This document shows, in pieces, positions 43,680-56,235 of a stretch of DNA of 64,000 nt. The notes beneath the pieces were generated by a model. The model saw nothing but the letters and a program-made list of their open reading frames with translations, was not told the DNA's origin and did not search any database. Source of the DNA: Topomyia yanbarensis. Lineage: Eukaryota > Arthropoda > Insecta > Diptera > Culicidae. Numbering within the stretch: position 1 is the stretch's first letter; every line of letters begins with the position of its first letter. The stretch is taken from positions 62,533,589 to 62,597,588 of the forward strand of contig NC_080671.1 of the NCBI RefSeq assembly GCF_030247195.1, in the 5' to 3' direction. The translations under genes were made by a program, and so were the position numbers.

Positions 43680-45566
43680 TACTGCAACGAATATCACCCC
43701 GTCGGTTGAAAATTACCTTTATATGCAGGAATGGGCGAGACATTCGCCAATGAGTGGAAATTACTGAAAGGGGCCACACAAATTAGATGAAATCAAAATA
43801 ACAATGAAAGATTCATTTTTCGGTATACTATAGTATTTGTTATTGTAAAATCAAATCCAAATGGATTTTTTCCATATTTATTATTTGTGAATGTGATAAG
43901 CTCCTCAGGCATTTAAAAGTCCCGGACTTCCAAAACAGTATCTTCGAATCTGCCAGCTGGCAGATGGAATTGAAATGGAATGCAATCCAAGTCGTTTAGC
44001 TTCAGATAGAACGTATATCCAACGGCACATTTTCATAATCCGCTTGGTTAGACGGTTTATCTCACTCTCAGCTTGCCCCCCCCCCCCCCCTCCCTGTCCA
44101 ACCGAATCATAAATACTAAAATGTGTGGTTTGGTGACCACTTAGCACACTAGATTATCAACGTGCTGGCAGCACACAACAGGGCCGAAGAAATATTCCTA
44201 TCTCTGTGTGTGTGCCTCTGCAGGGAAAGTTGCACCAGTTGTAAACCGCGGAACGCTGATGGTTCCGGTCACATGAATGTGCCATTTCATCGCAACCGCG
44301 CACCTCATCGTAGTCACATCGTACGGGATTAGAAGCGACTTTTCACCAGGGTAGGCACGAGGGGGTTTCACAGCAAAGCTAACACCCAGCTACTTTTCCT
44401 AAAACCCCAACCTAACCTAACGGTCTAATTTCTAAAGGACGCATCAGCCCGGCGGGATGATGAGCTGCAAAATGTATTAAACTTTCTGCGGCATGTGATT
44501 AGCTAGTTCTCCCCGTTGCCTTTCTACGTAAGCGGATCAGACAGTCACTCACAAAGTGGCAACATAGTTGGAAAACTTTGGTGGCTAATACTGACGGTCG
44601 CGCCCAACAGAGTGACACTACCGATCTGTTACGGGGCGCTCTCATCTCTGCGTAAAACGGCAAGACGAACGAAGAAGGATAGCAAATTGAAATGTAAACC
44701 CTCTAACCGAGCAATGCAATTCATGGGTTGTTACGTTCTCGCCGGGGAAGAGTCGGCACGATTATAAATGTTCTACGGATCAGTGGTTCCTCAGTGCACC
44801 TAGTGGGCCGGATGGTAACAAGGGTTTTGTGGCCTCTGTCAGAGTACAGAGTTTCGGTTTACGATGGATAGATACTACTACGCGTTTCTTTTGTGTGACG
44901 GGAAGAGAGCGTTCAGGCTATTGTTACGAAGCATTTTAGGGGGAATTGTTTCGCCGATGGGTTATCAGTGATATGATAAATTATTGCTGATTAACATCAA
45001 CGTGTCAGGTCGGTTGTTGCAACAATGATGTGCGACCGGAAACTAAATTCCATGCCATTTCGGATTCCTGATGTGTAATTTGAAATTGGCGTACTCATCG
45101 TCTATTTGCAATTTTGTGTCAGAATTTCGTTTATTGTGCGATCTGAATTCCGCTGAAGTCGATAAATTCAGAGACGAAAGCGATGGAATGATTTCCAGAA
45201 TTGAATCAATTTCGGTACCGATGGGCATCGTTGTTTCTAAGCACTCCACTGGTTGATGGCTGTGGACGTGCATTCTTTCCGAGAAAAAAAGGTTTTTTGG
45301 TAGATTAACATAAGAATGATAGTTCTAGCTAATGAACAAACAAAACATATTGCTCAGAAGTGTTCTTGATTATCGAATGGTCAAATATTTCAAAGTAGTT
45401 ATGGAAATTGCGTTTCGAATTCGTCTCATCAGTAACCGACACTAACTTAAAGCCGGACTAAACTAGCTTGGTTTGTACCCATTTATTTCTCATTAAAGAG
45501 AAATATATCGTATTCCAATTATTTCTTGTTTTCCACAAGCTCGCATCACCGCATACGAAAGATAAT
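43680..45566. other. Unassigned, GC-richer 44160-44800
   Basis: No recognised gene. A poly-C run of 16 lies at 44076-44091. Minus-strand frames at 43905-44147 and 45043-45273 look superficially coding but match no family I know. 45410-45480 is related to 19395-19500. Confidence 0.35.
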
Positions 45567-45570
45567 TTAA

Positions 45571-46059
45571 CCCATTCATGCCCATGTTGTTTGTGGACAA
45601 CAACGTTTTTAAACAGCTATAACTTTTCATTGAGGCGAGATTTGCACACAAAAACAAGTAAGGCTCATTAACAATTACGAGGATCAGCTCCAGAACTGAA
45701 GTTATTGCAATTAGTCTGATTGGATTCCGATAGAGCAGCGCTGCCAGGGACAGTTTACGTTGACGAAGGAAAATGAATTTTTCATATATCTTCGTTATGG
45801 TGCAATATTATTGAAAATTGATAAAACTTATCAATTTAGACTGTCGTTGGCTACGTTTTCCACGTAATTGGACTATTGTAATTATTCTAGGAGAATTGCA
45901 TTGAGCATTAGAAGGTAAAAATTGACCAGCTTCTAGCACTGCAATGGAAGCACCTATCTTTATGAAAATAGGCTTTTCGTGTTTCTTGACCCCACCGTTT
46001 TCTAGGAAGAATAGTTTTAAAACCCTACATGCACTAGAAAAAAGTTGGGCATGAAAGGA
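45571..46059. mobile_element. 489-bp piggyBac-like MITE with TTAA duplication
   Basis: TTAA (45567-45570) then CCCATTCATGCCCA; at the right, TGGGCATGAAAGGA then TTAA (46060-46063). The two 14-bp ends match at 12 of 14 positions. TTAA targeting with C-starting TIRs is the piggyBac signature. Non-coding. Confidence 0.8.
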
Positions 46060-46063
46060 TTAA

Positions 46064-46462
46064 TTATCTACTTTGTCGAATTTATTTCTACATTCCTTGT
46101 TTTGACGTGAGTCTTTGTTTTTGAATTTATTTCACAAAACTGTATAGTTCATGGAAATCTAGTACTGATACACAGCCTTACGCCGTTATTCCCAATGGAA
46201 AGCTGACATTAATTCGTTAAAAATCGTAATAGCTTCTTAGGGCAAAGTCTGATTGACTTGCGGTCTTCGACAAAGTTGTAGATAATAAAATTATCTTTTT
46301 TCTCCGTGTAAATTGTCGCGAAATCCTACACAAATTTCAGGCACGTTGGTCCGCTAGTAAGACATGTTCGATATGTTTCAAATTTGGAGGAAGCACTTCT
46401 GGTGTGACTAGGAATCGAATCAGGGGTGCGCCGGTGCGGGTCGTTATTTTTTATCGCTATAC
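46064..46462. repeat. Half copy of the 23.1-24.3 kb foldback family
   Basis: Follows the right arm of the foldback in order: TCGA/CTAGTACTGATACACA, GTCTTCGACAAAGTTG, GTTGGTCCG.TAGT, TTCAAATTTGG.G.AAG and GACTAGGAATCGA. The inverted partner arm is absent here, so it is a single-arm copy. Confidence 0.65.
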
Positions 46463-47264
46463 ATACTAGCAATTTCACGCACGCTTTCTTTATTATTATC
46501 CTAACTGCTACTAAGAGAAGCAATCAGGTTTATCACGAAGAGATAAGAAGAGTGATCAGGATTAATTTTTCACTTTAGGACAAAAAATTAGAAAGTCCAA
46601 ATGGTGCAGAAAATGCAGTATACAGAGTCCTGTTTTATCAGTTCTTACGACATAGGAGCAGGCACCTAGTCGATCTTATCTTGGCTTCTTCCGCTAAATG
46701 CCACATGGCCTTTAGGCTGAGTTCTCTGGAGAATAATAGTGATATCATCCTAGTAGTGGACACTAGCTCCTTCCCAGCACAAACCAGTTGACACGCGCGC
46801 GTGTTTATTATGCTAACTACTATGCCAAGGTTGTAGACAAAAAGGGCAAAGAAAATATATAACAATTTAGAATCACAATGGTTAACTTGGCAATTAATAA
46901 AATAGTGTATGTACTACTCAAAAGTATATAAGTGGTTTTCGATCCTTCTCGGGAATCGTCAATTCTCAACCATCATACACCATCATTCCGCTTATACTAT
47001 GCATATTCCCCTCGCACGTTTAATACCCTGTGGTTTAGTCCCCTAGTTGTTCAAATAAACACTAAACAAACACAGAAATAGTTTGTTGGGTCAGAAGATA
47101 TGTCAGCACAGCAGGGAAAAGCGAAGTTTTTTAAACAAGCAGTATTTTTGTTACGAGAAACGATGAAACCGGTATTTCAAAAATTACGAAGAATAACTGC
47201 TTTTAAAATTGCAGCTGTATTCAACTAGATTTTTCAACACACAAAGAGCATTGAGGCATGTTCG
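46463..47264. other. Unassigned DNA
   Basis: No feature recognised. A 75-codon minus frame at 46638-46865 has no assignable domain. Confidence 0.3.
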
Positions 47265-47545
47265 GGTTTCAATTTTATCGAACCCGAACCCGATCCACAC
47301 CCGAGAGCTTGAAAATTGAAAAACCCGAATCCGACCCGAGCCCGAAATTTTAAAACTTTAAAAACCCGAGCCTGACCCGAGCCCGAACATTTTGAAATTG
47401 ATAAACCTGAACCCGACCCGAACTCGACAATGAAAATTTTGTAAAACCCTACCCCGACCCGAACCCGACAATTTCAAAATCTAACAACCCGAACCCAACC
47501 CGAACCAGAAAATTTATTAATTGAGAAACCCGATCTGAACCGGAC
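47265..47545. repeat. 41-bp minisatellite built from CCCGAA words
   Basis: About six and a half head-to-tail units of roughly 41 bp. Each unit has AACCCGAACCCGACCCGA..CCGA followed by an AT-rich spacer (AAATTTTAAAATTGAAA type). Units are diverged and none is coding. Confidence 0.8.
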
Positions 47546-49584
47546 TTGTTAATACGGAGAATCAACCAAAGGCACCCGAGCTGGAACCAAGGCTCATCTA
47601 TGAATTATAGAATCACTCGGATCTGAAGTAGCACCATAAGCGTCCAGTTATATCTGCTATGGAAAAACGAATTACTGGCTAGAGGAATTCGCATTTATAA
47701 TTACTATTATTGAACGCCGAATTTGTAATGTTCTGAGAAATCGTCGAAATTTCAATTTTTTTTTATCGAAAGCCTGCCAGAGTGGTTTTGTATGATTTAT
47801 AACTTGTATTAAATTAAGTTATGTCATTTGGAAATTCGTATTCGGCAGTTTACACGACGTCACCCGCTTTACTGGTTGGTACGATCACACTTGTCTCGAA
47901 GGGTGTTAATCAAGATTCTCTGACGCGTTTTTGATGTCACATCATTAGCTAGTACGGTATGCGCGCCAGTAGAATTCCTTCGAGATATTCAATAGAGTTC
48001 TCGGAACGGAACGCCTCCAAACTTCTACAGAACCACCAATGGTTTGAACAGAACATACAATATTTTTACGATCAATTCCTGAAGATCGTGGGAATTCATG
48101 TATTTTTATGGAGGAATTTGGATCATGCAACGGTCTAGCAAGGGGAAAACGTGACAGAAAGTGCTTGTTTCATATATGTACCACCGATTTAATAATGGCA
48201 CTAGTATACCATTACCATATGAGTACCATCGTTGATCATGACCTTAAGGAATAGATCGTAAAAATATGGTGTGTTCTACTCAACCCATTAGCGGATTTGT
48301 AGAAGTTATCAGTAAAAAGCGTGTTTTGTACCGTATGTTATGAACGCCGTCAGTGTATCTAGCGCCGGTACTAAATATATCATTCAAATTTATCTCGGTA
48401 GAGATTTAACGTTTAATTTGCTTTCAGCCTATTTGGTAACCCTAGCTAAACAAAGGACGGCCAGAAACCCGGCGGAAAGGTTTTTGTCGGAGGATTCAGT
48501 AGCTGGGGAGATGTTGATTCAAATCCAAAGCTTTTCGGCACTCGTAACATCGATATATTTTATTTATTTATTTGTTATTCAAAATGATCTACTATGTTTT
48601 TCTTTAAGTCTGACAGAACAAAGACAGTCTCTAGAAAATAAATTTTTAGATAAGACTTCTTGAATTATCTGCTTTTAAAAAATAAATAAGACTATCGGCC
48701 TTTTTCAAATATTGTTCAATTTGAGCCGCCATGATGCCACCCAAGTACCACCAAATTTGTGAGTTCAATGTATTGGAATTGTCAAATTGTCGGGCTGCAA
48801 CGATCTTTGTAGTCAATGGATCGCAGCTATGCTAAAAATATGCAAATCGCGATGTATTTAAATTTAATCATCATTGTAATTCATGTTTCTGTTAACAATA
48901 TACATAGTTAAATCTTAATGTACAATTATAATTTATTCTGTATTATCCAAACAAGTAAAAGTAGAATCCTATTAGTGGTCGTTTAGTAATAATTGTAGTT
49001 TTTAGTAGTAGTGTACAATTGTTATGTGCTAGCCGTATGTTTATCTGTGTATGTGTTCGTCTAAGTGTTTGTGACAACTGGATCAGGAAATGGATTCATA
49101 ACTGACGTTTAAGATAGAATAATGGGTGATCGTTTCTAGGATTCATTGGTCACCTTTTTCCGGTACTCAATTCGTGCACTCGATTCGATTCATTCGGGAA
49201 AATCGAATTGGATGAATTAAGGTATAATTAATTTACCGACGCATGTGAATCATCAAGCATAGCAAAATAAAATTCTAACACAATCGAATTGTCGTTAATG
49301 GTAAATAAATACCATTTGCTGGCATTAAGTAGTTTAATTGCATGTTACATGTGTTCTTTTCTTCTTTTGCATTAGTCTGTTTTTATTAGTTTGCTTTTCC
49401 GCTACTCATGAATACCTAAAATAATATCGGCCAATTTCGTATCAAAATAATCTCTTTGCACCTTTTTTATTCGTCATGTTATGTTTCCTTTTATTGCTAT
49501 ATCTTAAATTAAAAGCACACTAACATTCAGTAACACAATCGATTACATTTTGTCTCATCTACACCCACAATCTCTCATTCTAAA
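47546..49584. other. Unassigned AT-rich DNA
   Basis: A 107-codon open frame at 48340-48663 (plus) ends in a hydrophobic stretch but matches no family I recognise and has no coding-like context. No repeat structure recognised. Confidence 0.3.
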
Positions 49585-49884
49585 CGTACAAACGCTTGTG
49601 GCCTTCGCGATAACATAAACCTCGTCGCAAACGCGAATATGCAAATTCAATTATCCTCACATACTTACGCTCGCCATCTCGCCAACATTTAACCACCTCT
49701 GTAATTAGGTGAACGTTTTAGCACTTTTATAGATTTACAAACGCATTACACGCTTCCTCCCGCTCGCTCATTCATGAATTGGTCATGTCTGGAAGTCGCT
49801 TCCTTCGGTCCTAGCAGCCCAGACTTATGTTTTCAGTTGGACTAATAAATAATTACGCTCATATTCTCTGGACACCACGTCGTC
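49585..49884. repeat. Dispersed repeat, copy 1
   Basis: Shares ACAAACGCTT..G.CCTTCGCG (49588 and 52788) and TTCGGTC.TAGCAGC (49803 and 52898), followed by GGAC.AA.AAATAA.GCTCATAT, with the copies at 52710-53230. Non-coding; family unknown. Confidence 0.55.
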
Positions 49885-50370
49885 GCTGTTGTGCTATTTT
49901 ATGACAAACGCCATTTTGGAGTAAACTGAGTACGCCACATTACTAGTTTGGAAAATCTTTACAAAATGGTGCTTTCAAAATTTTGAAATTCTGCTTGGTT
50001 ACTGAGATATAGCGAGAAACGTGATGGGAAATTGTGGGTTTTCTGCTTCAAATCGCTGTATCTTGGGATTGGCTCAATTTGTATAGAAGTTTCAATGATT
50101 TTATGTGTAAAAATGCCAAAGGAACGCATTTGCATAATGGTTTTCAAAATAAAATACGCGTATTGCGAGAAAAATGCATATTTGGCGACACAGTAAAAAA
50201 TAACTATCTTTCCTGGATTCCTTGGCCAATTTCCTTTAAAATGCATCTCACCGATTGTTTCTAGACCGAATTAAGTCGAAGATATAAATAAAAGGTAAAA
50301 TTTGTTGATTTATAGAAAATTTTCCATGCACAATTATGACACGTCATACAAATTTTGTCATCAATCTATG
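49885..50370 (+). repeat. TGTTGTGCTATTTTATGAC repeat family, copy A
   Basis: Starts CGCTGTTGTGCTATTTTATG and ends in ATGCACAATTATGACACGTC. The tail (50240-50370) is inverted at 52190-52340 and the head recurs at 51848. An A/T-rich non-coding element; superfamily unclear. Confidence 0.55.
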
Positions 50371-51847
50371 CATGTATGTATGTAGTAGGAAGCCATCATC
50401 AGTTCGAGGGATTACCGGTGGATGCGGGTAGACTTACAGTAGACTGAATTTCTTTATCAGGAAACTTTCATATTACTGCTGTTAACGAAGGGCCAAAATA
50501 CGGTTGGGCGGACCCGTAAACAGAAGCGTTTACGCGCATTCCGCGGGAAACAGAGAATCTCCTTCCAACAATAAGATCCGGCCACATAATAAAGAATTTT
50601 GCGATACCAGCTTAAACCCGCCTGATGGTTTGTTTGTTAGAATGGCGCGTCTTACTCATTTTAGACCTTCAGGAGGAAACGGGAGGTTTCCTCCAAGTGA
50701 TTCAGGTTGGCAATCCACTCCATCGTTCAGTCTTCCAATCGTAAGGTGCCCTGTTGCATCCATTCCTTCCCAAATAATTATATATAGTTTATTTAATCGA
50801 ATATGTGATGATTATGTAATTTTGGATTTCAGTATTCAATTTTGGTACGCATATAAATATATTTAAAATAATGAATTTAGTGTATATTATGACATTTGAG
50901 TAATGAACATAAGTATGTAATGAATATGATGTATGTAATGAATATGATGAAGGTAGTGCATGAAAAGAAAATGATTGAAACACAGGAAACTATAAATTTA
51001 CTAACCATAGCGGCAGTTTACGAATAAACTGAAGAGCTCCATAGAATAAATATAATGAAAGTAGTGAGTATATATTAATCATCGAAAATAATATATAATA
51101 ATGAATATTAACAATATAATATAACATAGTAATGATAATATTGAAAATCATCCGTATCTTTAGAGAATTTTTTTTTTCCTCATGTCGTATAGGTGTTTCT
51201 CCATCGATGGGGCAGAATACGATTCAATTTACTGAAAACCTGTTTATGTGGGATGTAATTTTTAATGCATTGCAATTGCGGGTCATGATCTGAATAACAT
51301 AAATGTAATAAATAAATATGTACCTGGTTCAATTCGGACCTAGTAAGGGTTTATTAGCAATAGTATAGAGCCATGTCAACCGATTAGTAATTACTTGTTT
51401 TTTTATTTAAAGTCTGTTTAATTACGCCCATTTTTCACTCAGACAGGTTTTTGTGACCCTTTATCAGATCGTAAATACTCGAGCGAAAATCTATCAAATG
51501 TCCATGGGCCGTTTTGACCTTTCTTCTTAGTTTCATGTTTTCCCCTTGGAAGTTAAAACAAACACATTTCTATTTTTGTTTTGTTTTAAAATGTGATAAT
51601 ACAAAAGTTAAATGTAATAAACTACTTCGGCTTGAACAAAAAAATGTTTATGACCTGCAGATTCCACTTAGCCAACCGATTAACAGAGGCTATATTTTTT
51701 CTCTTGTAATAGCACATTTTTTATCTCTTTTCTGATAAATGGGCTTTTCGTATTATCCCCATGCTAGGGAAACAACTAGGGATCCTGCTTATCCAGATGT
51801 CCGATTTGAAACAGGTTCCATTATGTAGTAATAATTGTCACATATCG
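50371..51847. other. Unassigned; one coding-like open frame and AT repeats
   Basis: The plus frame 50504-50866 has a compositionally coding-like first part (NPPDGLFVRMARL, RFPPSDSGWQ) that could be retroelement ORF1 debris, but I cannot place it. GGAGGAAAC-GGGAG-GTTTCCTCC (50672-50694) is a hairpin. 50899-50960 repeats a GTAATGAATATGATG word. Confidence 0.35.
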
Positions 51848-52705
51848 TCACTGTTGTGCTATCTCATGATAAGCGTCATTTAGTGCATTTCGAGAAAAAC
51901 GATTTTTAAAGTTTGAGATTGAATATCTGAAAAATTATAAATAGTAGAAAAAAAAAATCAAAGAAGACAATTGATGCTTCTATTTAATCTGTATTAACCT
52001 CAATTATTGCGAGGATCGACGATATTGAGTTTTTGCTAAAAATGTAAACAAAAGTCGCACTTACACGTGTCATAAGTGTGTACTTTTTACGGCTCATGTA
52101 CGTACACGTCACATGATAAAAATACTACATCACTAGCTGGTGGAAAAAAAACAAACAATGATGGCAAAAGCAAATGGCCGACAAGAACTCAATTGATGAC
52201 AAAATTTGTATGACGTGTTATAATTGTGCATGAGAAATTTTCTGTACAAATAAGTCACCAATTATTAACTTTTATTCATATCTTCGGCTTAATTTGATCT
52301 AAAATCATCGGTGAGATACATTTTAAAAGAAATTAGATAAGGAATATAGAAAAAAGCAACTTTTGGTTACAGTGTTGCCAAATATGCAATACTTCCAGTT
52401 TAAAGCTAAAACTTCATTTAAATAAAATTATTACGCCATTGTGTTCCTCAGACACTTTTACACAGAATCACATCTAAAACTTCAACATGTATTTTAATTT
52501 TGAAAATTCTAATGCCATATTACGTCATACAAATTTTGTCATCATTACACATGTCTGATATGTGTGAGTGCGATTTTTGTTTACATTTTTAACAAAACCA
52601 CTAAGTATTGTAATCAGATCTTCGTTAAATTTGAGAGATTAATACAGAATAGATAGATAGATAGTTTCACAATATTCAATCTCAAACTTTAAAAATTGTT
52701 GTTTT
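51848..52705. mobile_element. Foldback copy of the TGTTGTGCTAT family
   Basis: Left arm (about 51880-52110) and right arm (about 52490-52700) are inverted. Examples are TTTTTAAAGTTTGAGATTGA at 51904 and its complement at about 52675, and AAAATGTAAACAAAAGTCGC against GCGATTTTTGTTTACATTTT. The middle carries the inverted tail of copy A. GATA repeats lie at 52651. No coding. Confidence 0.65.
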
Positions 52706-53460
52706 CGAAATGTTCCATGGCGACATAACCGGGAACTCTTGTGGTATAGGAAATCTCACTCTCTTCTAGCATTCAGCACGTTAACATACAAACGCTTAAG
52801 ACCTTCGCGATCATTCACGCACGCCAAAGTCCGCGGTACCGCAAACATGAAAACACAGCAGTGATTAAGTGATCGGTCACGGCAGAAAAGCTCTATCTTC
52901 GGTCTTAGCAGCTTAGGTCTATGCCTCGGATTGGACCAAAAAATAACGCTCATATCCACTGAACAATACGTTCCATGGTGACATGACTGGGAACTTTAGT
53001 GATATCGAAGAACTCACTCTCTTCTAGCATCTGAATCGTACACTGAAAATGAATTCGCAGATTCACGCTCCGTGCGTGAATATGCGAATAGGCACACGGT
53101 TTTAAAATCTAATATTTACACGCTAGCACACGGAATATAAAAGGCCCACGCGAGTCACAAATGCCCACGTGACATGCAAACGCCCACGCAATCGATCACA
53201 TTATCTTATAAACGCCCGAACCCTTCGTGACAAAAAATAAAGACGAACATACAATCGCGATCATTCACGCACAACTTCGCCCAAGCTTTTGCAAACACAA
53301 AAACGCCCTAATAATCTAGTGAACACTTATAACACTCTCATTAATTCGGTCTTAAGCGCGCACATATAAACGTTCATTGCCACCCGATCGTATAGTTCTT
53401 ACGCCCGCACATCTGAACCGTACACTCCGTATCACAATCAGAATCAAGACCCGCTGCAAT
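52706..53460. repeat. Two tandem units of the dispersed repeat
   Basis: GTTCCATGG.GACAT.AC.GGGAACT..AGT/GGT and CTCACTCTCTTCTAGCAT recur at 52710/52758 and 52968/53019, a spacing of about 260 bp. ACGCCCACGC-like words recur in 53150-53230. Confidence 0.55.
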
Positions 53461-53499
53461 TGGCCTCAAGGTTCAACTGAGAAAGTTTGGAAAAGCGGC

Positions 53500-53633
53500 A
53501 AAAGTAGTTTTTTCTCGCACCGTTAGAAAAATCTTCACGAAAATGAATCAATTTATTCGGGGCATTGGTAGAGTACCATTGATTGATTTTCATTAAGATT
53601 TTTCCAACGGTGTGAGAAAAAACTGCTGTTTTT
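53500..53633. repeat. Small foldback, ~52-bp arms
   Basis: AGTTTTTTCTCGCACCGTTA in the left arm (53500-53551) pairs with TAACGGTGTGAGAAAAAACT-like sequence in the right arm (53579-53633). The arms differ at a few positions and the loop is about 27 bases. Confidence 0.7.
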
Positions 53634-55685
53634 CATTTTCGATACCTCCAACCCCAATTCGGTTAAACCTATTCCGGAACCGATTCCAAATCGAAAACGC
53701 ATTCTGTATGGATTCCAGCTTGAATGGAACAACCAATTACGATTTACGGCTCAATCGGTGTGGGAATCCGTACAGAATCTATTCAGAATTCCTAATCAAT
53801 TTCCGAATTGTTTGATCAGGAACAGGCTATTTTGACACTTTTTTCAGCCTGTAGTGCACGTATTCGTCATGAAGATCATCATATGATTTTCTAATACATG
53901 AAATACAGTACTTTTAAACTAAGGGTCAGTCTCAAAAAATAATTCTAAGCCAAAGCCCTACTAACACTTTTAATATATTACACATGGGAAAAATCGAGTT
54001 CTTATACAGTTAAAATTATAGGAATGTGCTCCCAAAAACCGGAGTCTCCGGGTCAAACCTGTAGGGGTGGCAATCCTAAACCGAAACATCCAGGTTAATT
54101 TATCGAAATTAGAAATTCAACTGTAGCGTGGGAAGCCAGTTTATTTCAAACAGATCAACTCTCACGATTTTCCGAGTAAGGATTCAATTTTGAATGCCAG
54201 TTTAGGGGTAGTGAAAGTCTAGCCTAAATTACTTACAACCCATACAACAATGACGAAAAGGATCGAATTATGCCGTAATAGTATTAAGCTTCACGATTTG
54301 TATATTTCAGGAAAACCCATTTGTGCTACAGAACCATAGAGTTTTGAGTTTCTGAACAAGTAAGGTGTTTTTTTTTTGCTGCCATGAAAACGAAAACGGA
54401 AAACGTATTCATATTTCCATAGTTTCACATTTCAAATATATTTTAAACACCGAGAATGCACGGCATAAATGCAATTCGTATAGCATAAATTAGCCAGCCG
54501 GCGGGAGAGGTTATGTTTGCGAGCATTTAGCGAGGTCCAACTTTGGAGCATCCTGCGCTTACAGCTTGGGCTCATCCGCGTTCGTACCGTTATCCCGCCA
54601 ACCACCGGCCACGGTGTAGAACAAAAAGCGACACACACTGAATGGTGCTGCGAAAAAAAAAAATGAATTAAGCTTCTGGCTTTGTAGCCCCCGTGGGAGC
54701 ACTTGCCCTTAATGGCCTCCGAGCGAAACGGTACGGGGACGACCGACTTTTGCCAGTTTCCCGCCCCGGCCAAGTAATAGTTTTTTAGAAAAGTCCAGAG
54801 TCCAAACGGTTGCCGTGTTTTGCGCTGCTGCTGTTGCTGCAGTTATCGCATGGCATTAAATTTAAGCGCGTACCATTATCTGGATAAAATTTTTGCAGCC
54901 TCCTACTCGGTGGGAACGGGAAATTTTCCAAAACATTCCCACCGCGTTCGCTGCTAGTATGAGTACAGCAGAAGGAATGCCCCGGTCGCAAATTGTGTTT
55001 GAAGGAATTTCGCTGATGTGAAATATGACTCTCCGAAACATCGTGGCCTGGGTTCCTCGGGAGATGTGTGCCGGCGGGTAGTGTATTTATCATTATTGTT
55101 AAACGCATTACAATAATAAATAATGAGCGCATGGGGCATCTGGTGTAAACTGGGAAGATTTAAAGCTTCTACGTGCCACTCAGTGAGCGCCTGTATGTAC
55201 CACGGCGAATGCTACGAAAGCAACACGGAATGATATATTTTGTTTATTTAGGAGAATAACTGATTTAATCCATCTAATGGTGGCACATTTCTACGCTTGT
55301 ACTTTCCAACTTCAGCTAGTGTTATACATTGTTGTCAATGCAGATTGCTATGATCACCAAATGAGATAATAAGTGTATCGTAGCACATTAATATTTAATA
55401 ACTGAATGCAATCCTCGTAGTCGGTTTCATCCAAAATAATGCGATCTTTAGTTTGTAAGCGTTTCTTGAATTACTATAATACGAAAAGTGCAAGCAGTAA
55501 TCGACCAGCATAACGTATGAAAATTGCTCAAATAGTGTGGGACATTTTAATTTATTCTTTGTTGTAGAAAATTGAGTAAAGGTAGTTTATAATAATTTTT
55601 CATCAGGAATCACCATTCAGACAAAACAATCAGCAGGTAACTTAAACTCACAACTAGTTCAAATCGCCTACAAGAAAGCCTAAAG
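53634..55685. other. Unassigned, GC-richer 54430-55140
   Basis: No recognised gene or repeat. Two long minus-strand frames (54432-54773 and 54785-55132) lack known domains. Confidence 0.3.
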
Positions 55686-55689
55686 ATCT

Positions 55690-55945
55690 TTACCGCACTG
55701 GATTAAAAACAGTAGTATGTTTCACAGTTTCGCCTGTGTAAGTACAGCCCAAAACTCGGAATCGCAATTGCGTTAGTGTTAGATATTTGCATATTAGATG
55801 ATATGAGGTTCCGAAGTCGGATTCGCAAAGATCACATGAAAATGATTTATCGCGCTGAATAGTAGCCATGGGACAATTGAGTTTGCAGTGACCGGTTGAA
55901 GCTCTGATCAACATGCTACAGTATTCTTGCGAAAAGTACAATAGA
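55690..55945 (-). pseudogene. LINE ORF2 C-terminal zinc-binding fragment (R1-like)
   Basis: An 83-codon antisense frame reads TGHCKLNCPMATIQRDKSFS followed by CDLCESDFGTSYHLICKY and LRFRVLG. That is the C-terminal CCHC-type segment (C-x2-C, then H-x3-C) found after the RT or RNase H region of several non-LTR elements, notably R1-like ones. No RT is attached upstream. It is therefore a scrap, oriented opposite to the RT fragment at 56236. Confidence 0.6.
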
Positions 55946-56138
55946 TGTTTAGAAACAACTGAGTATGGTTCTTTCCAAAAAAGCTTTCGTATGATGGCAA
56001 GTTTGTAGATTGAACCAATAGTAACAGTGCTCGGTTGAACCTCAACACCGACACTTTTCCTTTACCCAACTTGTTGAATTTGGCAAAGCATGCTCAGAAC
56101 CAACAAAGTCAATCTATGCGGAGAGTGTGGACACTCTA

Positions 56139-56235
56139 CCCCAGTAACAATAGCGGTTTTATAGTAGTTTTATAGTCACTCATAAAATTTAGATTGCACT
56201 TGTAGCGTGCTATAAAACTTCCATTGTAACTTGGG
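56139..56235. mobile_element. 97-bp TA MITE, copy 2 (reversed)
   Basis: Same 97-bp family as 43583-43679 in opposite orientation. Left TA (56137-56138) then CCCCAGTAACAATAG; the right end is CATTGTAACTTGGG followed by TG, where TA is expected. It inserted at the very edge of the RT fragment starting at 56236. Confidence 0.7.

Noticed and set aside
43905..44147. 80-codon minus-strand frame with a poly-glycine run
   Set aside because: The glycine run is a poly-C tract; the remainder matches nothing I can name.
50504..50866. 120-codon plus frame as a gene
   Set aside because: The first half looks coding-like, but the second half is AT-rich non-coding sequence; at most retroelement debris.
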